From the NCBI GenBank assembly GCA_945868725.1, contig CAMBMU010000019.1, positions 1-38,309 on the forward strand: DNA of 38,309 nt. Direction: 5' to 3'. Shown here in pieces: positions 15,555 through 24,709 of this stretch (within the stretch, counting starts at the first letter, position 1; each line of letters begins with the position of its first letter). The DNA is from Spirosoma fluviale (GTDB lineage Bacteria > Bacteroidota > Bacteroidia > Cytophagales > Cyclobacteriaceae). The notes under the pieces are model-generated. The model had not been told where the DNA came from and ran no database searches. It worked only from the letters and a program-made list of their open reading frames with translations. The position numbers and the translations under genes are program-made.

Positions 15555-17120
15555 ATGAACGCACTCGCATTTATCATCCTATCAGCCCTCGCAGGTCTTG
15601 GAGTAGGAGGAGTCCTAACCGGCTTTTTTTTAAAAAGTAAACATGCTAAGCAGGAGGAGGAAACCAAAGATCGGATTAAATCCATGCTTAGAGAGGCGGA
15701 ATTAACCGCCGAGACCATCAAGAAAGACCGTATGCTGGAAGCCAAAGAAAGGTTTTTGAAGTTGAAAGCGGAGTTTGAGGAAGAAACCAATAACAAGAAA
15801 AACCTGATCATCACCAACGAAAATAAGGTGAAGCAACTGCAGCAGCAGGTAGCTAAGGACCAGGAAAATGTAAGTAGAAAGGAAGCAGAGCTAGACAGCA
15901 AAAAAGAGATTTTAACTGCGCAGCTGCAAACAGTGCAAGTGAAAAAAGAAGAGCTGGATCGTGTCACGAACCAGCGTATTGCAGACTTGGAAAAATTAGC
16001 CGGGCTAAGCAGAGAAGAAGCACGCGAGGAACTGGTCAGTATGCTTACCGAAGAGGCACAGACCAAGGCTTCCTCCCAAATCAAAGATATTCTCGACGAG
16101 GCGAAGTTGACTGCAACAAAGCAGGCAAAAAAGATTGTATTAGATACTATCCAGCGTACCGCTACAGAGCATGCAGTCGAAAACTGTGTGTCGGTGTTCA
16201 ACATCGAAAGCGACGACATCAAAGGTAAAATCATCGGTAGAGAAGGACGAAATATTCGTGCACTAGAAGCCGCTACTGGGGTAGAAATTGTCGTAGACGA
16301 TACACCAGAAGCGATCATCATCTCTGGCTTTGATCCTGTACGGAGAGAGATTGCAAGACTTTCCTTGCACCGCTTGGTTCAGGATGGTCGAATCCACCCC
16401 GCACGAATCGAGGAGGTGGTGGCAAAGACAGAGAAAAACATCGAAGAGGAAATTGTTGAGATCGGGGAAAGAACCTGTATTGATCTTGGCATACATGGCC
16501 TTCACCCTGAATTGATCAAGATGGTGGGGCGTATGCGCTTCCGTTCGTCTTATGGACAGAACCTACTTCAGCACTCCAGAGAAGTGGCCAAGCTCTCCGC
16601 CACCATGGCAGCAGAGATGGGTCTCAATGCGAAGTTGGCAAAGCGCGCAGGTCTTCTCCACGACATCGGAAAAGTATGGCCTGAAGAGCAAGAATTGCCG
16701 CACGCACTCTTGGGCATGGAGCTTGCCAAGCGCTACAAGGAGCATCCAGAAATTTGCAATGCCATCGGTGCTCACCACGATGAAATCGAAATGACTTCGA
16801 TGATTTCGCCTATCGTTCAGGCTTCCGATGCGATTTCCGGATCCCGCCCCGGTGCCCGCCGCGAGATCATGGATAGCTATGTCAAGCGCCTCAAGGAGCT
16901 GGAAGAGCTAGCAATGAATTTTGAGGGGGTCAACAAATGCTTTGCCATGCAGGCAGGTCGAGAGCTAAGAATCTTGGTCGATGCAGACAATGTAGACGAC
17001 CAGAAGGCAGGACAGCTTTCCTTCGATATATCCCAAAAAATCGAAAAAGAAATGCAGTATCCAGGTCAAATCAAGGTGACTGTCATTCGAGAAATGAGAG
17101 CGGTCAACTACGCCAGATAA
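15555..17120 (+). CDS. rny: Ribonuclease Y
   Basis: The start at ATG 15555 (521 residues) puts the membrane anchor [20 protein letters not shown] right at the N-terminus; an in-frame GTG 24 nt upstream is less likely. A long coiled coil (about 30-195) is followed by the KH domain (about 205-275, [19 protein letters not shown]). Next is the HD domain with [16 protein letters not shown] near 375 and [13 protein letters not shown] near 420, then the C-terminal region ending [15 protein letters not shown]. RNase Y is a membrane-tethered endonuclease that starts mRNA decay. The gene is last in the pheT-zapA run and ends at a strong bidirectional terminator. Confidence 0.96.
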   Translation: MNALAFIILSALAGLGVGGVLTGFFLKSKHAKQEEETKDRIKSMLREAELTAETIKKDRMLEAKERFLKLKAEFEEETNNKKNLIITNENKVKQLQQQVAKDQENVSRKEAELDSKKEILTAQLQTVQVKKEELDRVTNQRIADLEKLAGLSREEAREELVSMLTEEAQTKASSQIKDILDEAKLTATKQAKKIVLDTIQRTATEHAVENCVSVFNIESDDIKGKIIGREGRNIRALEAATGVEIVVDDTPEAIIISGFDPVRREIARLSLHRLVQDGRIHPARIEEVVAKTEKNIEEEIVEIGERTCIDLGIHGLHPELIKMVGRMRFRSSYGQNLLQHSREVAKLSATMAAEMGLNAKLAKRAGLLHDIGKVWPEEQELPHALLGMELAKRYKEHPEICNAIGAHHDEIEMTSMISPIVQASDAISGSRPGARREIMDSYVKRLKELEELAMNFEGVNKCFAMQAGRELRILVDADNVDDQKAGQLSFDISQKIEKEMQYPGQIKVTVIREMRAVNYAR

Positions 17121-17142
17121 ATCTTCCTTTTTAGGTACAAAC

Positions 17143-17176
17143 AAAAAAAGCAATTCGATCGAATTGCTTTTTTTTT
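17143..17176. terminator. Bidirectional terminator between rny and the ABC-F gene
   Basis: The self-complementary core GCAATTCGATCGAATTGC (17150-17167) is flanked by A7 on the left and T9 on the right. It therefore forms a hairpin plus U-tract on both strands and serves the two convergent genes. Confidence 0.92.
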
Positions 17177-17193
17177 GCGGTCTGTAGATCCGG

Positions 17194-18828
17194 TTACTTG
17201 CGCTCCACTTCGCGTAGGTTTTCCAGTTTCTTGTTTCTCAAGAACCCATTGATATCTTCAAAGTGCTCCCGTACCCGCTTGTTGCCAAATTCAAAGACCT
17301 TTGTGGCTAGTCCATCCAAGAAGTCTCGATCGTGGGACACCAAGATAAGCGTGCCATCAAAAGCCTTGAGTGCATCTTTGATGATGTCCTTGGTCTTCAT
17401 GTCCAAGTGGTTGGTCGGTTCATCCAGAATCAGGAAGTTGACCGGCTGCAAGAGGAGTTTGATCATGGCCAAACGAGTTTTTTCACCACCCGAAAGCACC
17501 TTTACTTTTTTGTTGATGTCGTCGCCCTTAAACATGAAGGCCCCTAGTAGATCCTTGATTTTGGTTCGGATCTCTCCCACAGCTAGCTGATCGATGGTTT
17601 CAAAGATGGTCAAGCTTTCGTCTAGTAGGGAGGCTTGATTCTGAGCAAAATAACCGATCAAGGCATTATGTCCCAACTCACACTTTCCTTGAAAATCGAT
17701 TTGGCCCATGATGGCCTTGATCATGGTGGATTTACCCTCTCCATTTTTCCCTACAAAGGAGACCTTCTGTCCCAGCTCGATGGTCATGGATGCTTGGTGG
17801 AATACGACATGATCCCCATAGCTTTTGCTCATGTCCTCTACGATCACCGGGTATTTTCCGGATCGAGGGGATGGAGGGAATCGAAGCTTTAATGCGGAGG
17901 TATCTACTTCATCCACTTCGACGATATCCAGTTTTTCGAGCATTTTGACTCGAGACTGCACCTGCAAGGTTTTGGAGTAGGTGCCTCGAAAGCGGTCGAT
18001 AAACTGGGTGGTGTCGGCGATGAAGCGCTGCTGCTCCTCGAAGTGTTTCTGTTGCTGCTCTCGTCGCTCCTTGCGGAGCTCTAAGTAGTGGCTGTATTTG
18101 GCTTTGTAATCGTAGATCCGTCCCATGGTGATTTCGATGGTACGGGTAGTGATGGTGTCCACAAAGGCCCGGTCGTGGGAGATGACTACCACCGCTTTGG
18201 CTTTGGTCAATAAAAATTCTTCCAGCCATTGGATAGATTCGATGTCCAGGTGGTTGGTGGGCTCATCAAGAAGGATGAGGTCAGGATTTTGCAACAAAAT
18301 CTTTGCAAGCTCAATTCGCATTCTCCATCCACCCGAAAATTCGGAGGTGGATCTCGTAAAATCTTCACGGAGGAAACCTAGGCCCAACAACACTTTTTCA
18401 ATTTCTGCCTCGTAGTTGATCTCCTCGATCGCATAAAATTTCTCACTGAGTTCAGACACTTGCTCAATGAGCTTGTAATAGTCCTCTGACTCGTAGTCTG
18501 TACGTATGGTCAGCTGCTCGTTGATGGCCTCAATTTCTTCCTTCATGCTCAGGTAGGAAGCAAATGCCTTGGAGGCTTCTTCCATGACCGTACAGTCATC
18601 GGCAGTCAGTAAGTGCTGAGGGAGATAGGCGACTACATATCCTTTTGGGGCAGAAACGGATCCAGATGAAGGTTTATTTACCCCTGCAATAATTTTAAGG
18701 AGGGTAGATTTTCCTGCTCCATTCTTACCCATAAGGGCAATTTTATCACTTTCATTGATGTTGAAGGTGATGTTGCTGAATAGGGCACTGCCGCCATGGA
18801 TAACGGACACATTGTCTACTGAAATCAT
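17194..18828 (-). CDS. ABC-F family ATP-binding protein (YbiT/Uup-like group)
   Basis: The 544-residue soluble protein has two ABC cassettes. Walker A1 is GKNGAGKS near 34-41, signature SGGWRMRIELAK near 165, and Walker B1 LILLDEPTNHLD near 184. A long charged linker follows (about 245-310, with ELRKERREQQQKHFEEQQRF). Walker A2 is GKNGEGKS near 356, with LSGGEKTRLAM and LILDEPTNHLD near 440-465. The C-terminus is short and basic. ABC-F proteins bind the ribosome E site; exact subfamily and role (housekeeping translation factor versus antibiotic protection) cannot be settled by reading. A -7-like TACCTTTG precedes the start on the minus strand. Convergent with rny. Confidence 0.9.
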   Translation of the reverse strand: MISVDNVSVIHGGSALFSNITFNINESDKIALMGKNGAGKSTLLKIIAGVNKPSSGSVSAPKGYVVAYLPQHLLTADDCTVMEEASKAFASYLSMKEEIEAINEQLTIRTDYESEDYYKLIEQVSELSEKFYAIEEINYEAEIEKVLLGLGFLREDFTRSTSEFSGGWRMRIELAKILLQNPDLILLDEPTNHLDIESIQWLEEFLLTKAKAVVVISHDRAFVDTITTRTIEITMGRIYDYKAKYSHYLELRKERREQQQKHFEEQQRFIADTTQFIDRFRGTYSKTLQVQSRVKMLEKLDIVEVDEVDTSALKLRFPPSPRSGKYPVIVEDMSKSYGDHVVFHQASMTIELGQKVSFVGKNGEGKSTMIKAIMGQIDFQGKCELGHNALIGYFAQNQASLLDESLTIFETIDQLAVGEIRTKIKDLLGAFMFKGDDINKKVKVLSGGEKTRLAMIKLLLQPVNFLILDEPTNHLDMKTKDIIKDALKAFDGTLILVSHDRDFLDGLATKVFEFGNKRVREHFEDINGFLRNKKLENLREVERK

Positions 18829-18848
18829 AGAAACTTGAAATTGAGCAG

Positions 18849-18856
18849 CAAAGGTA
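18849..18856 (-). promoter_or_regulatory. -7 promoter element of the ABC-F gene
   Basis: On the minus strand this reads TACCTTTG followed by C, an exact TAnnTTTG match 20 nt before the ATG. The -33 element is not evident. Confidence 0.45.
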
Positions 18857-19019
18857 GTTATTCAGTGCTTTGAAAATTCACTTCCAGCCAAAATAGTGGG
18901 TTAAGGCAAGGGATTGTTTCGCTACACTAGGGAAGTGTACCAATTAGTCTACTCTTTTGGATTTCAAGTAAAAATAGGCTTGTGTAAGTAAAGCATGTGC
19001 ACAGTTGGAATCTAAAACT

Positions 19020-19027
19020 TACCTTTG
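19020..19027 (+). promoter_or_regulatory. -7 promoter element of gntK-gnd, almost touching the start codon
   Basis: TACCTTTG lies 4 nt before ATG 19032. If used, transcription would begin at or next to the start codon and give a leaderless or nearly leaderless mRNA. No TTG is seen 19 nt upstream. Confidence 0.45.
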
Positions 19028-19031
19028 CGCC

Positions 19032-20933
19032 ATGCTTGTAGTGGTCACAGGAGTGTCAGGTACGGGAAAAACTACCCTAGGACTGGGCTTGTCTCAGGCG
19101 CTTAGGCTTCCGTTTTTGGATGCAGACCTGTTTCATCCCCCTGCAAACATTGTAAAAATGGGGAGAGGGGAGCCGCTTACTGATGCGGATCGGATACCCT
19201 GGATAGCTGCTTTGGCTTCTAAGTTGCTGGAAATGGAGCCACAGGGAGGAGCAGTTTTGGCATGTTCAGCCCTCAAAAATACCTATCGCAAGCAGCTTCA
19301 AGTGAGCGATCGACTTCGCTGGATTCACTTAACAGGATCTCGGGATCTGATTTGGGAGCGCATGCTTGCCCGACAAAACCATTACATGAAGGCGGGCATG
19401 TTGGATTCCCAGCTGGCCATTTGGGAGAAGCCTTCCTCTGGCAAACTAATTGACATTTCAGGGACTCCAGCCCAGATGCTGGAGGCCTCCCTTTACTATT
19501 TAACAATACAAGAGATGAAAATGAATATGGGGGTGATCGGTATGGGTGTGATGGGCAAAAGCCTGGCAATCAACCTAGCTGAAAATGGAGTTTCTGTATC
19601 CTTATACAACCGCTTTGTGGCAGGCAAGGAGGAGGGTATCGCCCAAAAGGTACTGGACGAAAACCCAGAATTCAAGCAGACGGCTGCTTTTGAAGACCTT
19701 GCAGCTTTTGTAGCTTCCTTGGCTACCCCGCGTCGCATCTTAATGATGATTCCTGCGGGTGCTGCGATCGATGCCCAATTGGATGCCTTGATTCCGATGT
19801 TGGAGAAAGACGATTTGGTGATCGATGGAGGCAATTCCTTCTACCTGGACTCAGATCGGAGAGTCAATCGCCTCAAAGAACTGGGCATGCATTTCCTCCC
19901 CATGGGCGTATCCGGTGGAGAAGAGGGTGCACGCAAAGGACCATCCATTATGCCTGGCGGGAATGCGGAAGGCTATGCGATGGTGGAAGATTTCTTGGGT
20001 AGAATCTCTGCCAAAGACAAGGATGGAAAGCCTTGCGTGACCTATGTTGGTCCAGGAGGATCAGGTCACTTTATCAAAATGGTCCACAATTCCATTGAAT
20101 ATGCGGAAATGCAAGTGCTGGCCGAGCTCGTTCATTTTCTTCGCTTTGGCTTTGGCTGTACTGCAGCTCAGGTCTCTGAAATTTTAATGGAATGGGGTCA
20201 AGGGGAATTGAAATCTTTTCTTCTTGAAATCACCGCTGATTTATTGCTTTTCAAAGAAGGAGGAGAATTGCTACTCGATAAAATCTTGGATCAGGCTGGT
20301 CAAAAAGGCACCGGAGCTTGGTCATTGACCACTGCTTTGGAATACGGCATTCCCTATAGTCCACTTGCTGAAGCAGTAAATGCGCGAGGTGTTTCGGGAG
20401 AGAAAGCGATGCGCATGGCATTTTCCAAAACCTTCCAGCATGAATTCCAAAAGGTTGAGGGTTCCTTGGAAACTTGGCTTCCCAAAATCAAAGAGGCCTA
20501 TGCCTTGGCTCGAATCATCAATCATGAGGTCGGTTTTCGATTGATGAAAACAGTTTCAGATAGCAAAGGCTGGGGGCTTAATTTCAACGAAATCGCCCGC
20601 ATCTGGACCAATGGTTGCATCATCCGATCCGGCTTGATGGAGCGAATTTCAGCCAATTATGCGGATCAAGTAGCCTTCTTTGAAATCGCTGGAGTCAAAG
20701 AACAGGCAATTTCTGGAAGAAAGGCCTTGGCGGAGTTGGTGGGATTGGCCTTGACCCATGGCTTTGCTTTACCGGTAATGAGTGCGGGGATCAACTACCT
20801 GCTCGGTCGAATTACAGCAGATTCTTCTGCTTCGGTGATTCAGGCCCAGCGTGACTATTTTGGGGCGCATACCTACCAGCGCAAGGACGACCCAAGCGGA
20901 AAGTTTTACCACACCCAATGGACGAATTCCTAA
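19032..20933 (+). CDS. Fused gluconokinase - 6-phosphogluconate dehydrogenase (decarboxylating)
   Basis: One uninterrupted 633-residue frame from ATG 19032; an upstream in-frame TTG (19005) is rejected because the promoter box lies between. Residues 1-158 are a complete GntK-type kinase: P-loop GVSGTGKTT near 7-15, DADLFHPPANIVKMGRGEPL, LACSALKNTYRKQL and the lid QNHYMKAGMLDSQLA. From about 164, NMGVIGMGVMGKSLAINLAE begins a full-length Gnd of about 470 residues. It has an NADP-type YNR after beta-2, GPGGSGHFIKMVHNSIEYAE, a KGTGAWS motif and the C-terminal RDYFGAHTYQRKD. The product would turn gluconate into 6-phosphogluconate and then ribulose 5-phosphate, CO2 and NADPH. No sequence damage is seen at the junction. 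The two activities are inferred from motifs. A strong terminator follows. Confidence 0.93.
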   Translation: MLVVVTGVSGTGKTTLGLGLSQALRLPFLDADLFHPPANIVKMGRGEPLTDADRIPWIAALASKLLEMEPQGGAVLACSALKNTYRKQLQVSDRLRWIHLTGSRDLIWERMLARQNHYMKAGMLDSQLAIWEKPSSGKLIDISGTPAQMLEASLYYLTIQEMKMNMGVIGMGVMGKSLAINLAENGVSVSLYNRFVAGKEEGIAQKVLDENPEFKQTAAFEDLAAFVASLATPRRILMMIPAGAAIDAQLDALIPMLEKDDLVIDGGNSFYLDSDRRVNRLKELGMHFLPMGVSGGEEGARKGPSIMPGGNAEGYAMVEDFLGRISAKDKDGKPCVTYVGPGGSGHFIKMVHNSIEYAEMQVLAELVHFLRFGFGCTAAQVSEILMEWGQGELKSFLLEITADLLLFKEGGELLLDKILDQAGQKGTGAWSLTTALEYGIPYSPLAEAVNARGVSGEKAMRMAFSKTFQHEFQKVEGSLETWLPKIKEAYALARIINHEVGFRLMKTVSDSKGWGLNFNEIARIWTNGCIIRSGLMERISANYADQVAFFEIAGVKEQAISGRKALAELVGLALTHGFALPVMSAGINYLLGRITADSSASVIQAQRDYFGAHTYQRKDDPSGKFYHTQWTNS

Positions 20934-20950
20934 ATTGGATACTTGAATAC

Positions 20951-20979
20951 AGCTGGACACTAGTCCAGCTTTTTTTTTG
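20951..20979 (+). terminator. Intrinsic terminator of gntK-gnd
   Basis: The perfect 8-bp stem AGCTGGAC/GTCCAGCT (20951-20958 and 20963-20970) with loop ACTA is followed by nine T, 17 bp after the stop codon. Confidence 0.9.
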
Positions 20980-21064
20980 AATAAAAAGTGGAACCAACGA
21001 TTGAATCACCTACGGAATCAATTTACCTTTTGTAATTATCCATTTTATCACCAATAACCAAAGG

Positions 21065-21111
21065 AAATAAGGTTTGATACTGATTCAAATCTGCTGTCGA
21101 CCGTGGACAGT
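21065..21111 (+). repeat. Dispersed intergenic repeat, copy 2
   Basis: It begins AAATAAGGTTTGA and ends CTGTCGACCGTGGACAGT, with the same spacing as the copy at 10880-10926 (36 of 47 positions identical). It sits about 125 bp before the amidohydrolase start. Similarity stops just after the terminal CAGT. Confidence 0.65.
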
Positions 21112-21235
21112 GGTCTGTTAGCAATTTGACCTTGCCTTTAAGCCTTGCAGATAAACTATTTTCATTTTTCCATCAACGGGATTGGATTTGGTTAAACAAG
21201 GAGCGAACTTCAAGAATCAACTGAAGTATACCCCT

Positions 21236-22606
21236 ATGACATTCAAATCGCTTACCTTGATCCTACTTTTTGGACTTCTTTCGCTCGTGGCTTTTGGCCA
21301 AGACTTGGTCATCACGGCCGTTCATGTGGTTTCTTTGGAAACGGGAAAGATTCAGAAGGACCAGACCCTTTTGGTTAAAAATGGCAAAATTGAATCCATT
21401 GTCCCTGCTGGAAAGTTGCCAGCAGCCTGGCAGGAACCGACCCAAGTTGAGGGCAAGGGCAGTTATGTTTTCCCTGGACTTGCCGAATTTCATGCACACT
21501 TGCCGGTAGCTGCAGATGGCAATACTCAGCTCCAGGAGGAATCCATGTGGCTCTACTTGGCCAATGGGGTGGTGCGGATTCGAAGTATGCTGGGTCACCC
21601 CAGCCACATTGCCCTTCGAGACAAATTGAATGCAGGGCAGCTGATGGGTCCAAAAACCTACATTTCAGGACCCTCCTTCAATGCGAATTCCGTGACAGAC
21701 CCAGCGCAGGGAGCAGCGATGGTCAAATCCCAAAAGCAAGAAGGCTATGATCACTTGAAGATCCATCCTGGAGTGCTTTCGGATGAAATGAAAGCAATCG
21801 CAACTGCAGCCAAGGCAGAAAATATCCCATTTGGAGGGCATGTGCCTTTGGATGTTGGGATTAATCAGGCTTTAGAAGATGGCTTTAAATCCATCGAACA
21901 CATGGATGGGTACATGGAGGGCTTGCTACCTAGTACGGTTACCATTGACCCAGCTACCTCAGGTCCATTTAATCTGAATTTATCCTCCCAAGTGGACTGG
22001 AGCAAACTCCCCAATCTCATCCAGAAGACCTTGGATCAAGGGACCTACTTGGCGCCTACGCTCACGCTGTTTGACCGGTATTTTGGATATATCCCGGCCG
22101 ACACCTTTCGCCTGGCTCCAGAAATGAAATACCTCCCAGGCTTGCAGATCCAACAATGGGTGAATACCAAAAAGCAATTGGAACGGGCAGGCATGCTGAA
22201 CAAAGAAGTAGTGGCTCCTTACCTCGCCTTTCGTCGAAAATTATTTCTTGAAATGCACCGCGCTGGAGTCCCCATGATCATGGCCTCCGACTCCCCGCAA
22301 GTATTCAATGTTCCAGGTTTTTCGATCCACCACGAGATCGCCTTGATGTCGGAAGCAGGAATGTCTAACCTGGAAATCTTAAAAACAGGCTCCATAGTTC
22401 CTGCCCAATACATGGGGGCAACAGGCAGTTGGGGACAAATTAAAGAAGGCTATGAAGCCGATTTTGTGCTCGTGGAACAAAACCCTCTTCAAGATCTAAA
22501 AACTCTCCAAAAGCCCGTGGGTGTAGTGATCCGAGGAAAGTGGATCGGAAGAGAAGAACTTCAAAGTCAATTGGATCGTATCGAAAAAAATCACCTCAGA
22601 AATTGA
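21236..22606 (+). CDS. Secreted amidohydrolase family protein (imidazolonepropionase-like)
   Basis: The start at ATG 21236 (456 residues) gives a clean signal peptide, MTFKSLTLILLFGLLSLVAFG with cleavage near Gln22. An upstream in-frame TTG (21182) would bury the signal and is rejected. Metal ligands of the amidohydrolase TIM barrel are visible: HAH in GLAEFHAHLPV near 95, a candidate carboxylated Lys in DHLKIHPGV near 178, His in PFGGHVPL near 204, His in SIEHMDGY near 225, and Asp in IMASDSPQVF near 352. The exported location and the substrate-neutral motifs suggest a peptidase- or lactonase-like hydrolase, but the substrate is unknown. galM follows after 7 bp, so the two are cotranscribed. 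Confidence 0.88.
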   Translation: MTFKSLTLILLFGLLSLVAFGQDLVITAVHVVSLETGKIQKDQTLLVKNGKIESIVPAGKLPAAWQEPTQVEGKGSYVFPGLAEFHAHLPVAADGNTQLQEESMWLYLANGVVRIRSMLGHPSHIALRDKLNAGQLMGPKTYISGPSFNANSVTDPAQGAAMVKSQKQEGYDHLKIHPGVLSDEMKAIATAAKAENIPFGGHVPLDVGINQALEDGFKSIEHMDGYMEGLLPSTVTIDPATSGPFNLNLSSQVDWSKLPNLIQKTLDQGTYLAPTLTLFDRYFGYIPADTFRLAPEMKYLPGLQIQQWVNTKKQLERAGMLNKEVVAPYLAFRRKLFLEMHRAGVPMIMASDSPQVFNVPGFSIHHEIALMSEAGMSNLEILKTGSIVPAQYMGATGSWGQIKEGYEADFVLVEQNPLQDLKTLQKPVGVVIRGKWIGREELQSQLDRIEKNHLRN

Positions 22607-22613
22607 ACTGTTT

Positions 22614-23774
22614 ATGAAAAAGCACTTTATTCCTTCTTTAAATCTCCGGTTAGGCCAACTCCTACTTTTAGTGACTTTAGCGATTAGTAGCTGTACCGCT
22701 CCTCCAAAACAAAATCCCAAATCAGAAACCACCACCTTTATGATTCAATCCGAATTGCTCACCGAATACCAAGGTCAGCCCGTGTACCGCTATGTGTTAG
22801 ACAACGGCACCATGCAAGTTGAACTCTCAAACTTTGGAGGGCTTGTTTACAAAATCCTAACACCAGACCGTGATGGGAAGAAGGAGAATGTGGCCTTGAC
22901 TTTGGATCGAGTAGAAGATTTTTTGTCTAAAGAAAATCCTTTTTTTGGCGCGACCGCAGGAAGAGTGGCCAACCGAATTGCGAATGCCCAATTCAAATTG
23001 GACGGAAAGACCTATGACCTGGCAAAGACCAATGGGGATAATCACCTCCATGGTGGATTAGTAGGGTTTAACAAGAAGGTGTGGACACCCGAAACGTACT
23101 CCACAGACTCCACGGTGGGGGTCAAGATGACCTACCTCAGCCCAGATGGGGAAGAGGGTTATCCTGGCAACCTGCAGACGACGCTTTGGATGGAGTTACA
23201 TGGGGATAATACGCTCCGAATTCGATTTGAATCGACCGCGGATCAAGCCACCTTGGTCAACCTGACCAACCATACCTACTTCAATTTGGGAGGTATGAAG
23301 CGCGATGTGTTGGATCACGAAATTCAATTTTGGGCTGACGCCTACACACCCATCGACGAGGAGTTAATTCCTACTGGAGAGGTGAAGGATGTAGCGGGAA
23401 CTCCATTTGATTTTCGTTCGCCAAAAATCTTGGGGGACCAAATCGCTGCTAACGGAGGAGGCTTTGATCACAACTTCGTGACCAAACGTGAAAAATCAAG
23501 CGAAATGAAGCAGGTAGCCCGAGTGCGTCACCTCGAGAGCGGTCGGGTGATGGATATGTATTCGGACAATGTGGGCGTTCAATTCTACACCGGTAATTTT
23601 CTAAGCAAGTTTCCCGGTGCATCTGGCCAAACCTACGATACCCATTGGGGCTTTTGTCTAGAATCTCAAAATTGGCCTGATGCGATCAATCATTCCAACT
23701 TTCCAAGCCCTGTACTTCGGCCTGGGGAAACCTACACGCATACCATCGACTACCGCTTTTCGGTAGAAGACTGA
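22614..23774 (+). CDS. galM: Lipoprotein aldose 1-epimerase (mutarotase)
   Basis: The 386-residue protein has a lipoprotein signal: LLLLVTLAISSC with the lipobox Cys near 27. The GalM fold follows from about 45. Motifs are FFGATAGRVANRIANAQF near 105, DNHLHGGLVGFNKKVW near 142, catalytic His in NLTNHTYFNLGG near 219, and catalytic Glu in GFCLESQNWPDAINH near 346. It interconverts alpha and beta anomers of aldoses such as galactose or glucose, here at the outer surface or in the periplasm, as is common in Bacteroidota. Seven bp after the amidohydrolase stop, so likely one operon, though the shared purpose is unclear. Sugar specificity cannot be read from sequence. Confidence 0.9.
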   Translation: MKKHFIPSLNLRLGQLLLLVTLAISSCTAPPKQNPKSETTTFMIQSELLTEYQGQPVYRYVLDNGTMQVELSNFGGLVYKILTPDRDGKKENVALTLDRVEDFLSKENPFFGATAGRVANRIANAQFKLDGKTYDLAKTNGDNHLHGGLVGFNKKVWTPETYSTDSTVGVKMTYLSPDGEEGYPGNLQTTLWMELHGDNTLRIRFESTADQATLVNLTNHTYFNLGGMKRDVLDHEIQFWADAYTPIDEELIPTGEVKDVAGTPFDFRSPKILGDQIAANGGGFDHNFVTKREKSSEMKQVARVRHLESGRVMDMYSDNVGVQFYTGNFLSKFPGASGQTYDTHWGFCLESQNWPDAINHSNFPSPVLRPGETYTHTIDYRFSVED

Positions 23775-23891
23775 GTAGGATCAGTTAAGGGATACAAAAA
23801 GAACCTTTGGGGTATATCTTTCGTCTTCATGCTCAGCAAGCTAATTCGGCTTGGATAAGGATTTAATTAGTCATTCATCTTTTAAAAAAAC

Positions 23892-24272
23892 ATGGGCATA
23901 TTTTCAGCACTTTTAGGAAATGCTGGCGCAGTGAGCCAGGAAGATTTACTCAAAAAATACGGTCAATTGCTCACCGAAGGGGAGAAGATAGAACTAGGCT
24001 TTAAGCTGGTCCGAGACACCTTTATTTTTACCAACAAGCGACTTATTTTGGTCGATATTCAAGGGATTACGGGGAGCAAAACCGAATACACCTCAATCTC
24101 TTATAAGAGTATTTCTAGGTTTAGTATAGAGACAGCAGGTACCTTTGAATTGGATGCAGAGCTAAAAATTTGGATATCTAGCGAGGTGCATCCCAGCATC
24201 AAAAAGCAGTTTAACAAGTCCGTCAACGTCTACGAAGTACAGCGCGTCTTGGCGCATCATGTGCTGAAGTAA
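23892..24272 (+). CDS. Bacterial PH-domain protein (bPH family)
   Basis: The 126-residue protein has no signal peptide. Residues about 35-125 have the bacterial pleckstrin-homology pattern: KIELGFKLVRDTFIFTNKRL, then ILVDIQGITGSKTEYTSI, the SYKSISRFSIETAGTFELDA strand set, and a C-terminal helix (VYEVQRVLAHHVLK). The FTNKRLILVDIQG and TEYTSISYKSI motifs are typical of YvbH/bPH proteins. Function of this family is unknown. The gene is isolated: 117 bp after galM, with a -7-like TATCTTTC upstream, and convergent with hxlR. No terminator is obvious in the 118-bp gap to hxlR. Confidence 0.85.
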   Translation: MGIFSALLGNAGAVSQEDLLKKYGQLLTEGEKIELGFKLVRDTFIFTNKRLILVDIQGITGSKTEYTSISYKSISRFSIETAGTFELDAELKIWISSEVHPSIKKQFNKSVNVYEVQRVLAHHVLK

Positions 24273-24390
24273 GTTCAGGAGGATCCACAAGGTCAAGCTC
24301 TTCGCCTCAATTATCGCAGTGTTTTGCATCTTTCGTCCGTAAGGGGAGCACAAATAATTAACGATTACACTAATACTGAGTAACTGTTAT

Positions 24391-24699
24391 TTATTTATCC
24401 ACCGTGTTGGACCATTTCCCAATGGCTTCAAAAACTTCATTCAGGCCATTGGCCTTATCAGTCAACGAGTATTCTACTCGAGGCGGAATCTCCTCAAACT
24501 GCTTTCGAATAATCAGTTTGTCCTTTTCGAGTCCCTTTAATTGATCAGTAAGTACTTTTCTCGAAACTCCTTCAACAATTTGATGGATTTTGCCAAAACG
24601 TAGTGAGCCATTCTTTCGAATTGCATTCAGAATTGGAAGTTTCCATTTGCCTCCAATCTGCTCAGTAAAATTTAGAACAGGGCATTTTTCATTTTTCAT
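24391..24699 (-). CDS. HxlR-family winged-helix transcriptional regulator
   Basis: The 102-residue protein has the HxlR order: an early Cys in NEKCPVLNFTEQIGGKWK, the recognition region ILNAIRKNGSLRFGKIHQIV with VEGVSRKVLTDQLKGLE, then a wing (KDKLIIRKQFEEIPPRVEYS) and dimer helix (LTDKANGLNEVFEAIGKW). HxlR proteins often sense electrophiles or redox state, sometimes through the early Cys. The gene is divergent from the CDGSH-DoxX pair. The 111-bp space between holds repeated GTTACC half-sites, which suggests it represses itself and that pair. The target assignment is inference. Confidence 0.93.
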   Translation of the reverse strand: MKNEKCPVLNFTEQIGGKWKLPILNAIRKNGSLRFGKIHQIVEGVSRKVLTDQLKGLEKDKLIIRKQFEEIPPRVEYSLTDKANGLNEVFEAIGKWSNTVDK

Positions 24700-24709
24700 G
24701 GTGGGCCTA

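Larger units (their letters stand above)
20934..21235 (+). other. Intergenic region between gntK-gnd and the amidohydrolase gene
   Basis: These 302 bases hold the gntK-gnd terminator and the second copy of the dispersed repeat. No RNA gene or small coding frame with recognisable content is seen in the rest. Confidence 0.5.

Noticed and set aside
15539-16321. 260-residue open frame on the minus strand
   Set aside because: It lies entirely opposite the coiled-coil part of rny and consists of low-complexity Ser/Leu/Phe sequence from antisense of Lys/Glu-rich codons.
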